This document shows, in pieces, positions 49,559 through 58,307 of a stretch of 64,000 bases of DNA. A program made the position numbers and the translations under genes. Source of the stretch: Trinickia diaoshuihuensis (GTDB taxonomy: Bacteria > Pseudomonadota > Gammaproteobacteria > Burkholderiales > Burkholderiaceae); NCBI RefSeq assembly GCF_003390925.1, contig NZ_QUBS01000007.1, positions 1-64,000 of the forward strand, given 5' to 3'. Position 1 is the stretch's first letter; every line of letters begins with the position of its first letter. Below the pieces are notes generated by a model. The model ran no database searches. It saw only the letters and a program-made list of their open reading frames with translations, and was not told where the DNA came from.

Positions 49559-50566
49559 GTGACTGTCATGTTGCAGTCACGGACGCATGGCGCAATGAGC
49601 GCCATGTACAACTCGACGCGAGAAGCCATGGACCGCACGACGTCCGCGACTTCCCTCCTTAGGCAACTCGGCGCAAGCGTCGAAACCGTCCCCTTCGAAC
49701 CGGCCCTGCCCGGCGGCAGCCCCGCGCTCCCGTCGGGCCCCGATACAGGCGACGCCTCGGGCCAGCAGCACGACGACGGCGTCGGCGAACCGCTGCGCTA
49801 TCGTACGATTTGGCTCTCCGACATCCATCTCGGATCGAGCGGCTGCCAAGCGCCCTACCTGCTCGACTTCCTTCGGCACAACGAGTCGGAGTATCTCTAT
49901 CTCGTCGGCGACATCATCGACGGCTGGCAACTGAAGAAGGGCTGGTACTGGCCGCAGGCGCACAACGACGTCGTTCAAAAGGTGCTGCGCAAGGCACGCA
50001 AGGGCACGCAAGTCATCTACATCCCCGGCAACCACGACGAAGGCGCACGCCAGTTTTGCGACCTCGCGTTCGGCGACATCCACGTGCGCGGCGAGGCGTT
50101 TCACACGACGCTCACAGGCAAGCGCCTGTGGATCGTCCACGGCGACTTGTTCGACGGCGTGATTCAGCACGCGAAGTGGCTCGCGTATCTCGGCGACACC
50201 GCCTACACGGCGATTCTCGTGCTCAATCGCTGGTTCAACCGCGTGCGCAGCCGCTTCGGCCTGCACTACTGGTCGCTCTCGCAGTACCTGAAGCATCAGG
50301 TGAAGAACGCAGTCAATTTCATCTCTTCGTTCGAGCACGTGATGGTCGAGGAAGCCCGGCGCCGCGGTTGCGACGGCGTAGTCTGCGGCCACATCCACAA
50401 AGCCGAAATCCGCGACGTCGACGGCTTGCTCTACTGCAACGACGGCGATTGGGTCGAGAGTCTGTCGGCGCTCGTCGAAACGATGGAGGGCGAATTGAAG
50501 GTGGTCTATTGGACCGTCATGCGCTCGCCCGCCGCGCAACCGCGCAAATCCAAGGCCACGGCCTAA
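49559..50566 (+). CDS. UDP-2,3-diacylglucosamine diphosphatase-like metallophosphoesterase
   Basis: The protein (335 residues from GTG 49559; MDRTTSATS at 49628 is a likely alternative start) is a calcineurin-like phosphoesterase. All metal-binding motifs are present: SDIHLGS, GDIIDGW, PGNHDEG, VHGDLFDG and CGHIHKAEI. The sequence is like the LpxH-related group annotated as UDP-2,3-diacylglucosamine diphosphatase in Burkholderia, often a second paralogue beside a glycosyltransferase. A true lipid A role is uncertain. The N-terminal 75 residues are unstructured. Confidence 0.85.
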   Translation: MTVMLQSRTHGAMSAMYNSTREAMDRTTSATSLLRQLGASVETVPFEPALPGGSPALPSGPDTGDASGQQHDDGVGEPLRYRTIWLSDIHLGSSGCQAPYLLDFLRHNESEYLYLVGDIIDGWQLKKGWYWPQAHNDVVQKVLRKARKGTQVIYIPGNHDEGARQFCDLAFGDIHVRGEAFHTTLTGKRLWIVHGDLFDGVIQHAKWLAYLGDTAYTAILVLNRWFNRVRSRFGLHYWSLSQYLKHQVKNAVNFISSFEHVMVEEARRRGCDGVVCGHIHKAEIRDVDGLLYCNDGDWVESLSALVETMEGELKVVYWTVMRSPAAQPRKSKATA

Positions 50567-50592
50567 ACGCTTCGCGAACCGGATCCGACCGC

Positions 50593-51624
50593 ATGAAAAT
50601 CATGATCGTCACCGACGCCTGGGAACCGCAGGTCAACGGCGTCGTGCGCACCTTGAAGAACACCACGCGCGAATTGACGGCGCTCGGCCACCGCGTCGAA
50701 TTGATGACGCCGCTCGAATTTCACACGATCCCTTGCCCGACCTACCCGGAAATCCGGCTCTCGCTCCTGCCGCGCCGGCGCGTGCGCGAGCGCATCAGCG
50801 AATTCGCGCCCGACGCGCTGCACATCGCAACGGAAGGCCCGCTCGGGCTCGCCGCGCGCGCCTACGCGCTGCGTCACGGTCTACCGTTCACGACGGCCTA
50901 CCACACGCGCTTTCCGGAATACGTGCAAGCGCGGTTCGGCATCCCGACTTCGGCGACCTACCGGTTCCTGCGTTGGTTTCATCGCCCCTCGCTCGCCGTC
51001 ATGGCGCCGACGCCCGTCGTGAAAAGCGATCTCGAAGCGCACGGCTTCGATAACGTCGTGCTTTGGACGCGCGGCGTCGATCTCGAGATTTTCCATCCGA
51101 TGGATTCTAAGGTGCTCAATACGGCACGGCCGATCTTCTTGTACGTCGGCCGCGTCGCCATCGAAAAGAACGTCGAAGCGTTTCTGAAGCTCGATTTGCC
51201 CGGCTCGAAATGGGTGGCCGGCGAAGGTCCCGCGCTCGCCGAACTCAAATCGCGCTATCCCGAAGCCAACTATCTCGGCGTGCTGAGTCAATCGGAATTG
51301 GCGAAGGTCTATGCGGCCGCCGACGTCTTCGTGTTCCCGAGCCGCACCGACACCTTCGGGCTCGTGCTGCTCGAGGCGCTCGCCTGCGGCACGCCCGTGG
51401 CCGCCTACCCCGTCACCGGCCCGATCGACGTGCTCGGCGGCGGCAATGCCGGCGCGATGAACGAGGACCTGCGCGAAGCTTGCCTCGATGCCCTGAAGAT
51501 CGACCGCGCCGATGCGCGCGCCTGGGCCGAGCGCTTTTCGTGGCAGGCGGCGTCGATGCAATTCGCCGCCCACCTAAAGCCGCTCACGCGCGCCGGCGTG
51601 CAAGAGGAAAACGCGGCCGCATGA
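50593..51624 (+). CDS. Glycosyltransferase family 1/4 protein (GT-B fold)
   Basis: The 343-residue protein is a GT-B glycosyltransferase. The N-terminal acceptor domain starts MKIMIVTDAWEPQVNGVV; the C-terminal donor domain has the glycosyl-transfer segment FLYVGRVAIEKN and the E-x7-E type motif SRTDTFGLVLLEALACGTPV. It resembles mannosyl- or glucosyl-transferases acting on lipids such as diacylglycerol. Neighbours support a lipid role: a phosphatase upstream and dgkA downstream, with a four-base overlap to dgkA. Donor and acceptor are unknown. Confidence 0.88.
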   Translation: MKIMIVTDAWEPQVNGVVRTLKNTTRELTALGHRVELMTPLEFHTIPCPTYPEIRLSLLPRRRVRERISEFAPDALHIATEGPLGLAARAYALRHGLPFTTAYHTRFPEYVQARFGIPTSATYRFLRWFHRPSLAVMAPTPVVKSDLEAHGFDNVVLWTRGVDLEIFHPMDSKVLNTARPIFLYVGRVAIEKNVEAFLKLDLPGSKWVAGEGPALAELKSRYPEANYLGVLSQSELAKVYAAADVFVFPSRTDTFGLVLLEALACGTPVAAYPVTGPIDVLGGGNAGAMNEDLREACLDALKIDRADARAWAERFSWQAASMQFAAHLKPLTRAGVQEENAAA

Positions 51625-52118
51625 AACGCGACGAGCATAACGAACCGCAAGCGTTGACCGACCCGCGCGACAGCGAGCCGCACGAGCCGCTTTCGCCCGA
51701 CGATCCGCTCGCCCCGTTGCCGTTCAATCCGTACAAGGGCAACCGCGGCTTCACGCGCGCCTGGCATGCGCTGAAGAATTCGATCGCGGGTTTTCGCGTC
51801 GCCGTCGAAGAGGAGAGCGCGTTTCGCCAAGAACTGACGCTGGCCGCGATCCTCGTGCCGTGCGGCGCGCTCGTGCCGGTGGATGCGGTATCGCACGTGC
51901 TGCTCGTCGGCTCGGTCCTGCTCGTGCTCATCGTCGAGCTCTTGAATTCCAGCGTGGAGGCCGCGATCGATCGTATCTCGCTAGAGCGGCACGAATTGTC
52001 GCGCCGCGCGAAGGATCTCGGCAGCGCGGCCGTCACCGTCGCGCTCGCCACGTGCGTGCTCACCTGGGGCCTCATCGTCGGCCCACTATTCGCTCGCTGG
52101 TTCGGTCATTTGAACTAG
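51621..52118 (+). CDS. dgkA: Diacylglycerol kinase (DgkA type)
   Basis: The 165-residue membrane protein is a small prokaryotic diacylglycerol kinase. The active-site region EESAFRQELTLAA and VELLNSSVEAAIDR, then AKDLGSAAVTVAL, are all present, with three membrane helices. It has an extra hydrophilic N-terminal extension of about 40 residues rich in Asp, Glu and Pro. It recycles diacylglycerol to phosphatidic acid in the inner membrane. Its ATG overlaps the glycosyltransferase stop (ATGA). Confidence 0.92.
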   Translation: MKRDEHNEPQALTDPRDSEPHEPLSPDDPLAPLPFNPYKGNRGFTRAWHALKNSIAGFRVAVEEESAFRQELTLAAILVPCGALVPVDAVSHVLLVGSVLLVLIVELLNSSVEAAIDRISLERHELSRRAKDLGSAAVTVALATCVLTWGLIVGPLFARWFGHLN

Positions 52119-52266
52119 CCGCCATCGAAAACCTATCCCAAAGTTCGGGGAACAGAACGCCCGGTTTATAATCGCCCGACGCAGTGCCACATACCAACCG
52201 AGCCGGGCGTACCAACGCAGCGTCGCGCGAGCGCCGCGCGTGCCCGGCAGCACAGGGCCGGACGAC

Positions 52267-52989
52267 ATGGAAGCGAAAACTCCCCGCCGCACCCGCGAAC
52301 GGATTCTCGAGTTATCGTTGAAGCTATTCAACGAGATCGGCGAGCCGAACGTCACCACGACGACGATCGCGGAGGAAATGGAGATCAGCCCAGGCAATCT
52401 CTATTACCATTTCCGCAACAAAGACGACATCATCAACAGCATCTTCGCGCAATTCGAGCAGGCGATCGAGAAGCGGCTGCGGTTTCCCGAAGATCACCGC
52501 CCGACGATCGACGAGACATGGTCGTACCTGCAGTACATGGCCGACTTCATGTGGACCTATCGGTTCCTGTACCGCGACCTGAACGATCTGCTCGCGCGCA
52601 ACCGTACGCTCGAGACGCACTTCAAGCAGATCATCAGCCACAAGGTGCGCTTCGCGAAGGAGATGTGCGAACTGCTCGTGGCCGACGAGGAAATGCTCGC
52701 CACGCCCGAGGAAATCCAGGTCATCGCGACGAACATGGGCGTCATCGCCACGTACTGGCTGTCGTATCAGTTCGTCATGCACCCGCGCAAGTACAACGAC
52801 CAGGAAGCGATCCGCGACGAACTGCACCAGGTCAGCGTGCACGTGATTTCGATGATGGCGCCGTACCTGCGCGGACGCTCGCGTCAGTTGTTCGACGATC
52901 TCGTCTCCGGCAAGCTGCCCAAGCGCCAATTCCAGGACTATCTGCCCCCGCGCGACGCGCTCGGCCGCGCCAAGGACAATCAAACATGA
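52267..52989 (+). CDS. TetR/AcrR family transcriptional regulator
   Basis: Read from ATG 52267 the protein has 240 residues: an N-terminal TetR helix-turn-helix (TRERILELSLKLFNEIG, then TTIAEEMEISPGNLYYHFRN) and a large helical ligand domain. An upstream alternative start at 52240 adds nine residues. It overlaps the LOG gene by four bases. No obvious target operator was found in the 120-base upstream region, and the ligand is unknown. Confidence 0.88.
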   Translation: MEAKTPRRTRERILELSLKLFNEIGEPNVTTTTIAEEMEISPGNLYYHFRNKDDIINSIFAQFEQAIEKRLRFPEDHRPTIDETWSYLQYMADFMWTYRFLYRDLNDLLARNRTLETHFKQIISHKVRFAKEMCELLVADEEMLATPEEIQVIATNMGVIATYWLSYQFVMHPRKYNDQEAIRDELHQVSVHVISMMAPYLRGRSRQLFDDLVSGKLPKRQFQDYLPPRDALGRAKDNQT

Positions 52990-53570
52990 AATCGGTTTGC
53001 GTCTATTGCGGTTCGTCGATCGGAGCCAAACCCATCTATGCGCAAGCGGCGCAAATGTTCGCGCGCTCGCTCGTCAAGACCGGCTGTTCGCTCGTCTACG
53101 GCGGCGGACGCGTGGGCCTGATGGGCGTCATCGCCGACGAAGTGCTGGCGGCCGGCGGGCGCGCCATCGGCGTGATTCCCGAGTTGCTCGTGGATAAGGA
53201 AGTCGGTCATAACGGCTTGACCGAGCTGCATGTGGTGCCCGACATGCATCAGCGCAAACGCAAGATGGCCGACCTCGCCGACGCGTTCGTCGCCTTGCCG
53301 GGAGGCGCGGGCACGCTAGAGGAACTATTCGAGGTCTATACGTGGGCGCAGCTCGGCTACCACAGCAAAGCCATCGGCCTTTACGACATCGGCGGCTACT
53401 ACGCGCCGCTCGTCGGCATGCTCCAGCACACGGTACGCGAAGGTTTCATGCAGCAAAGCTATCTGAACGTGCTGCAAATCGACTCCGATGCCGATGCGCT
53501 GCTCGAGAAGCTGCGCCGGTACCGGCCGCCAGGCCGCGACAAGTGGGCCACGCAGCGCGAAGTCGTCTAA
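52986..53570 (+). CDS. LOG family protein (TIGR00730), cytokinin riboside phosphoribohydrolase-like
   Basis: The 194-residue Rossmann-fold protein has the LOG family signature LPGGAGTLEELFEVYTW and the nucleotide loop VYGGGRVGLMG. Members hydrolyse nucleoside 5'-monophosphates, releasing the base and ribose phosphate. The protein is of normal length and cytoplasmic. Translation is coupled to the TetR gene by an ATGA overlap. Confidence 0.92.
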   Translation: MKSVCVYCGSSIGAKPIYAQAAQMFARSLVKTGCSLVYGGGRVGLMGVIADEVLAAGGRAIGVIPELLVDKEVGHNGLTELHVVPDMHQRKRKMADLADAFVALPGGAGTLEELFEVYTWAQLGYHSKAIGLYDIGGYYAPLVGMLQHTVREGFMQQSYLNVLQIDSDADALLEKLRRYRPPGRDKWATQREVV

Positions 53571-53630
53571 ACGCGGCGGCGAGCGCCGTCGTCCCCTTCG
53601 TCGTGATGCCTCTTTAACGAAAACCAGCCG

Positions 53631-54386
53631 ATGACCGCCAAACGCCGCGTCGTTCTGATCACCGGAGCCAGCCGCGGTATCGGCCGTGCCGCCGCACGCC
53701 TGCTCGGCGAGCAAGGTGCCGCCGTCGGCGTGAACTACGTGCGCGATCTTTCCGCCGCTCAAGAAACGGCCGACGAGGTCGAGCGCGCGGGCGGCCGTGC
53801 GTTGCTGTTGCCCGGCGACGTGGCGGACGAAACCGCGGTCGTCGCCATGTTCGACGAACTCGAAACGGCCTTCGGCGGCGTCGATGCGCTCGTGAACAAC
53901 GCCGGCATCGTCGGGCCCTCGCTCCCGCTGGCCGACATGGACATCGCACGGCTCAAGCGCATCTTCGACGTCAACGTACTCGGCGCCTATCTATGCGCGC
54001 GCGAGGCGGCGCGGCGCATGTCGACCGATCGCGGCGGCCGCGGCGGCGTCATCGTGAATCTCTCGTCGGCGGCATCGCGGCTCGGATCGCCGAACGAATA
54101 CGTCGATTACGCCGGCGCGAAAGGCGCGGTCGATACGATGACGATCGGCTTGGCCAAGGAACTCGGCCCGCGCGGCGTGCGCGTCAATGCCGTGCGTCCG
54201 GGCCTCATCGAAACCGAAATCCACGCAAGCGGCGGCCAGCCGCAACGCGCCGCCACGCTCGGCGCGCAAACCCCGCTCAAACGCCCCGGCAGTGCCGATG
54301 AGGTCGCGCAAGCGATCGTATGGCTGCTCAGCGATGCGGCGTCTTACGTGACGGGCGCCTTGCTGGACGTGGCCGGCGGCCGTTGA
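53631..54386 (+). CDS. SDR family oxidoreductase
   Basis: The 251-residue protein is a classical short-chain dehydrogenase/reductase with the cofactor motif TGASRGIG (about 11-18), the structural NNAG, the catalytic Ser in NLSSAAS and the YAGAK pair (Tyr, Lys). The Asn-Tyr-Arg after the second strand (VGVNYVRD) suggests NADPH preference. Substrate is not apparent. It stands 60 bases after the LOG gene. Confidence 0.92.
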   Translation: MTAKRRVVLITGASRGIGRAAARLLGEQGAAVGVNYVRDLSAAQETADEVERAGGRALLLPGDVADETAVVAMFDELETAFGGVDALVNNAGIVGPSLPLADMDIARLKRIFDVNVLGAYLCAREAARRMSTDRGGRGGVIVNLSSAASRLGSPNEYVDYAGAKGAVDTMTIGLAKELGPRGVRVNAVRPGLIETEIHASGGQPQRAATLGAQTPLKRPGSADEVAQAIVWLLSDAASYVTGALLDVAGGR

Positions 54387-54607
54387 TCCGGCGCTTCCCA
54401 GGTTTTTTTCAGCCGGCACCGGCACCGCTTGTTCGCGCCACGTCCCGGCGCGACAAAACTTCACAAATCGAGACGTTTTTCGCCAGACACGGCCAAGCGG
54501 CCCCTCTACGATGATGCGCACTGGCTAGCAAAAGCCGCGCACCCCGAGCCGATTGCGGTTCGACTCGAGTCCACGGTTGCCGGCCAGCCTCGAGAGTAGC
54601 CCTCCTA

Positions 54608-54633
54608 GGCCGCACCCCACGTAGGGTGCGGCC
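54608..54633. terminator. 10-bp perfect hairpin before the glycosyltransferase gene
   Basis: GGCCGCACCC (54608-54617) and GGGTGCGGCC (54624-54633) form a perfect stem with a six-base loop (CACGTA). It lies 17 bases upstream of the next start codon. There is no T-run after it. It may be a terminator for the SDR transcript or a structure in the leader of the glycosyltransferase mRNA. The rest of the 264-base gap shows nothing recognisable. Confidence 0.5.
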
Positions 54634-54650
54634 ACTCCAATCGTGCAACC

Positions 54651-56612
54651 ATGCCGGAAATCTCCGATCCCGCGCGCAGGCTCGCGTCCGCGCGCGACGT
54701 CCTTGCCGTGCCCGTGGCCGCTCGCACAGCCGGCACGTCTTTGTCCCGCGGCGCTTCGACGGGCCGGCCGGGCGATGCCCTCGCTCCGGTTTCGCTACAA
54801 AGCAAGATGCCGCCGATCGCACCGGCCAGTGCCGGCGCCTACGCGCCTAGCCGCCGCGCATTGCAACCGCTGCTCGCGCTCATCGCCGTTTTCGCCGCGT
54901 ATGTGCTGATCGGCACGCTCGGACACGATCCGTGGAAGCAAGACGAAACGTACACGTTCGGCATCATCCAGCACATGCTCGAAACGGGCGATTTCGTGGT
55001 GCCGACGAATGCGGGTCAGCCGTTCGTCGAAAAACCCCCGCTCTACGACTGGGTCGCGGCAAGTCTGGCCTGGCTCGGGCGCGGCTGGCTCCCGCTGCAC
55101 GACGCGGCGCGCCTCGCGAGTGCGCTGTTCACGGCCCTCGCGCTCGGTTGCGTCGCGCATCTGGCGCGTCGTATCCATGGCGCGCGCCACGTATTCGATC
55201 CGCGCGTGCTTGGCACGCTCGCGCTGTTCGGCACGACCCTGCTCGTCATCAAGCACACGCACGACATGATGACGGACGTCGCCCTGATGGCCGGTAGCGC
55301 GCTTGGCCTCGCCGGCCTCTACGAACTCGTGGCGGCGCTCAGCGCGGGGCCTCGCGACATGGAAGGCCGCGCCTCGCGAACCGCGGGGGATCGGGCCGCC
55401 TTGGCTTTCGGCGCCGGCGCCGGCATCGCCTTCATGACGAAGGGGTTGTTCTTGCCGCTCGTGTTCGGCGCGGCGCTTTGCACGCTGCCCGTGCTCTATC
55501 CCGCCTGCCGCGGGCGCGCGTTCGCGCGGGCGCTCGGCATCGCCGCCCTCGCCTTCTCACCGTTCGCGCTCATCTGGCCGATCGCCTTCTACTGTCGCTC
55601 GCCGGAGTTGTTCAAGGTTTGGTTCTGGGACAACAATGTGGGGCGCTTCTTCGGGTTCTCGGTCCCCACGCTGGGCTCGGAAAACGATAAACCGCTATTC
55701 ATCGTCCGCGCGCTGCTGACCGCCGCGTTTCCCGCCGGACCGCTCGCGCTGGCGGCGCTTGCCACCGGCGCGTGGCGGCGCTGGCGGGCGCCGGCGGTGG
55801 CGATCCCCGCCGTGTTCGCGGCGGTCGGCATCGCCGTATTGCAAATGTCCGCGACGGCCCGCGAGCTGTATCTGCTGCCCTTCGTGGCGCCGCTCGCCCT
55901 GATCGCCGGGCAAGAACTCGAGCGCTGGCCCCGCGCTGTCCATCTTGCTTGGGACTACGCGAGCCGCGTGCTGTTCGGCGCCGCCGCGACGCTGACTTGG
56001 CTCGTCTGGTCGGAGATGACCGATACGATGAGCACGCATCCGAACTTGGCTTGGCTCGGCCGCTGGCTGCCGCTCGATTGGACGCTGCCGATCCAGCCGG
56101 CCGCCGTCGTCGTCGCGTTGGCGCTCACGCTCGGCTGGCTCTCGCTGTTGCCGCGCCTGCGCGAAGCGGGCGCTTGGCGCGGTGCGTTGAGCTGGGCCGG
56201 TGGCGTCCTGCTCGTCTGGGGGCTCGTTTTTACGCTCTTGCTGCCTTGGATCGACGCCGCCAAGAGCTACCGCTCGGTGTTCGAGGATTTGGCGCTGCAT
56301 CTCGATGTCGACTGGTACCCCGGCGACTGCATGGCTAGCGCTCACCTCGGCGAATCCGAAGCACCGATGCTCTATTACTTCGCGGGCATCTTGCATGAAC
56401 CGTTGGCCGATGCGGATACCCACGCCGAGGCGACGCGCTGCCGATGGCTCATCGTTCAGGGACGCGACGCGCGCATCGCGGCCGGGTCGTCCTGGACGCT
56501 CGTTTGGTCCGGCGCCCGGCCCGGGGACAGCGACGAGTTGCTGCGCGTATTCATGCGCAAAGGCGCGCCCTCGCGCTTGGAAGGACGCGGAGGTCGCAAG
56601 GGTTCCGATTAG
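54651..56612 (+). CDS. ArnT-like glycosyltransferase (GT39/GT83 family membrane protein)
   Basis: The 653-residue protein has about twelve membrane segments and the pattern of polyprenyl-phosphate-dependent glycosyltransferases: a first-loop acidic pair in WKQDETYTFGI and the segment FVEKPPLYDW. Such enzymes move a sugar, for example aminoarabinose or mannose, from a lipid carrier on the periplasmic side. The first 52 residues are Ala/Arg rich and may not be translated; an alternative start is ATG 54807. Acceptor and sugar are not known. Confidence 0.85.
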   Translation: MPEISDPARRLASARDVLAVPVAARTAGTSLSRGASTGRPGDALAPVSLQSKMPPIAPASAGAYAPSRRALQPLLALIAVFAAYVLIGTLGHDPWKQDETYTFGIIQHMLETGDFVVPTNAGQPFVEKPPLYDWVAASLAWLGRGWLPLHDAARLASALFTALALGCVAHLARRIHGARHVFDPRVLGTLALFGTTLLVIKHTHDMMTDVALMAGSALGLAGLYELVAALSAGPRDMEGRASRTAGDRAALAFGAGAGIAFMTKGLFLPLVFGAALCTLPVLYPACRGRAFARALGIAALAFSPFALIWPIAFYCRSPELFKVWFWDNNVGRFFGFSVPTLGSENDKPLFIVRALLTAAFPAGPLALAALATGAWRRWRAPAVAIPAVFAAVGIAVLQMSATARELYLLPFVAPLALIAGQELERWPRAVHLAWDYASRVLFGAAATLTWLVWSEMTDTMSTHPNLAWLGRWLPLDWTLPIQPAAVVVALALTLGWLSLLPRLREAGAWRGALSWAGGVLLVWGLVFTLLLPWIDAAKSYRSVFEDLALHLDVDWYPGDCMASAHLGESEAPMLYYFAGILHEPLADADTHAEATRCRWLIVQGRDARIAAGSSWTLVWSGARPGDSDELLRVFMRKGAPSRLEGRGGRKGSD

Positions 56613-56905
56613 AACGACGAACCCGGTTCCCTTAGGAAGACACGCTCGTCCTCGGTGCTTGCGCGGCCGAGCGCCTCATTGCGATGAGGAAACCGGCCGA
56701 AGCGTTCGACGATCGTGGCATGGCGCCGCGCGTAGTCCAGATAGCTCCCTTTGCCCTGTTGCCCCGTCTCACACGCCAGCGCCTCGAACAGACGAACCGA
56801 TTCACGCTGAGCATCGAGCGATTCGGCATGCTCGAACGGCAAGTAGGCAAATGCGCGGTGCTCGGCCGTGGGCAAGCGCAGATGCCCGCCGGTCGGCGAG
56901 CTCAA
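56609..56905 (-). pseudogene. DUF924 family protein, truncated (C-terminal half only)
   Basis: The frame encodes the last 90 or so residues of DUF924: LRLPTAEHRAFAYLPFEHAE, YLDYARRHATIVERFGRFPH and the normal end EDERVFLREPGSSF. Family members are about 180 residues long, and the N-terminal half, including the usual FWFG motif region, is missing. Upstream the sequence becomes that of an unrelated HTH gene. The break near 56890 marks the left edge of the accessory island. The short ATG at 56905 is probably fortuitous. Confidence 0.8.
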
Positions 56906-57134
56906 TTGTCTTGGCGTCGAGCAGCTTACGTGTGGTGCGGCCAGTCGCAGCTCGAATTTTGTCTGCTATCTCGGGGTAGGTGTTGTGGATAAGGGTCGGA
57001 CTTACACCGACCTGAGCGGCCACCGCAGTTACGCTCATTGGCAGACCTTCGTTCTCGACCCGGAGAAATGCACGCTCCAGTTGCTCTCTCGTCTTTTCCT
57101 TGTTGCGTGGCCGACGTTGTCGCTGTCGATTCAT
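56802..57134 (-). pseudogene. Truncated HTH (TetR-like) protein of the type linked to mobile recombinase genes
   Basis: From ATG 57134 the first 75 residues look like a DNA-binding protein: a basic start MNRQRQRRPRNKEKTREQLE, then SVTAVAAQVGVSPTLIHNTYPEIADKIR as the helix-turn-helix region (positions 34-61). Similar small proteins lie beside tyrosine recombinases in proteobacterial integrative elements. After about residue 75 the frame runs out of frame through the DUF924 remnant, so its true C-terminal part is lost. No recombinase gene remains here. Confidence 0.55.
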
Positions 57135-57219
57135 AGTACTGGCCGTCGTTCCATTGACCTTTTATTCGCGTATCCGACGAGCGTATTGTTCGGGAGAGGT
57201 TGGCGCTCCGATTGGCCAC

Positions 57220-57242
57220 AAAATCCCATTGTTTGGGATTTT
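57220..57242. promoter_or_regulatory. Inverted repeat upstream of the HTH remnant, possible operator
   Basis: AAAATCCCA (57220-57228), five bases TTGTT, then TGGGATTTT (57234-57242) form a perfect 9-bp inverted repeat. It lies 85 bases upstream of the HTH remnant start codon and upstream of the plus-strand gene at 57369, a natural position for an operator. It could alternatively be a recombination site or, on the plus strand, a weak terminator. Confidence 0.5.
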
Positions 57243-57368
57243 CAGGGAAAGAGCGACCAAAATCGGCTCGGAGCCATGGCGCAAGATGCGGCCGGCGCGT
57301 CCGACTAGCGATGTGCTCCGCCATACTCAATCAGGAACGCAAACCGCTGACCATGACGGAGAACGGGA

Positions 57369-57983
57369 GTGATTTCAGAAAAGTCCTGTGCAGCCGCGTC
57401 TCTGCCGAAGCGAGCCCGTCTTTCGGCCGCCGACGCTCATCGAATGCTTCAGAATCCTGACGATTTTGCCGTGGTATTCGAGGGCTTGGCCTGCACCGCA
57501 GCAGTCCAATTGCTAGAGGAACTCACCGTTCACCTACGTACTACGAAGCACGTGGATGGCGTTGCCGTCATAAACGAACTGACGTTCGCGTGCGCCTCTG
57601 ACAGACGCACAGATTCGGCGCTGCGGCGCCTCAGTCATGCGGTTGATGAGTTCGTCGCAAGCTGTATGGAATTCGTTGCGGACGACGACAGGGAATTCAT
57701 CGTCATTGAATTTGTCAGCACGGGGCCGCTCATCTTCGGATACGACTTTCTGTGCAGGACGGGTGCGGACTACGGGTTGGTTCGAGGCAGCAGCGCCAAG
57801 AGACTGGACAGAGAGACGCGGCGCGTAGCCGACGATACGGCAATCAAGCATGCAATCGACGTCTGGAGGCAGCGGGCCACGCGTGCGATTGAGTCGGGCT
57901 ATGTGATGGAAGAGGGCGACCTTTTCCTGTTTCTCGATGGCCTCGCGCGCCTCGGCGTCGGAGCTACCGATGTCGACGCTTGA
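57369..57983 (+). CDS. Hypothetical protein in the accessory island
   Basis: The 204-residue protein begins at GTG 57369, seven bases after GGAG; an ATG at 57444 is another possible start. It is acidic and soluble-looking, with no membrane segment. It contains segments such as EFIVIEFVSTGPLIFGYDF and ends with DLFLFLDGLARLGVG. I recognise no family. It stands alone on the plus strand between the HTH remnant and the convergent small-protein operon. Confidence 0.6.
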   Translation: MISEKSCAAASLPKRARLSAADAHRMLQNPDDFAVVFEGLACTAAVQLLEELTVHLRTTKHVDGVAVINELTFACASDRRTDSALRRLSHAVDEFVASCMEFVADDDREFIVIEFVSTGPLIFGYDFLCRTGADYGLVRGSSAKRLDRETRRVADDTAIKHAIDVWRQRATRAIESGYVMEEGDLFLFLDGLARLGVGATDVDA

Positions 57984-58025
57984 AGCGCTCGGCGAATTCT
58001 GCGCGAGAGTGCCGGGCGGGTTCGC

Positions 58026-58307
58026 CTACTTTTTAGAACAATCCCGGAGATGCAGCGCCAGCGCTATGGCGATGAAGCGCCGGACTGATATGCCGGGAAA
58101 TTGAACGTAGCTCTTTTGCTCCATCAGCATGCGCTCGCTGCAAATAGAGCACTGCGTCTCCCCAGCGCGAACCAGCTTCTGGCGCGCGATGCTCGGTCCG
58201 CCGCCTCTCATTTCGTTCTCGCACATGTACACGAACACGCCGTCCGTGCCATTGGCACCTCGTTCAACCACATGCGAACAGGGGATAGCTTCAAACCGAG
58301 GCATCAT
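58026..58307 (-). CDS. Hypothetical 93-residue cysteine-containing protein
   Basis: From ATG 58307 the protein is MMPRFEAIPCSHVVERG onward, 93 residues. It has a Cys/His pair near the start (PCSH), a Cys in YMCENE and a TQCSICSERM segment with CxxC, so a small metal-binding fold is possible. The C-terminus has a hydrophobic stretch (FIAIALALHL). The start overlaps the stop of the upstream 69-residue gene by four bases, so translation is coupled. No family is recognised. Confidence 0.65.
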   Translation of the reverse strand: MMPRFEAIPCSHVVERGANGTDGVFVYMCENEMRGGGPSIARQKLVRAGETQCSICSERMLMEQKSYVQFPGISVRRFIAIALALHLRDCSKK

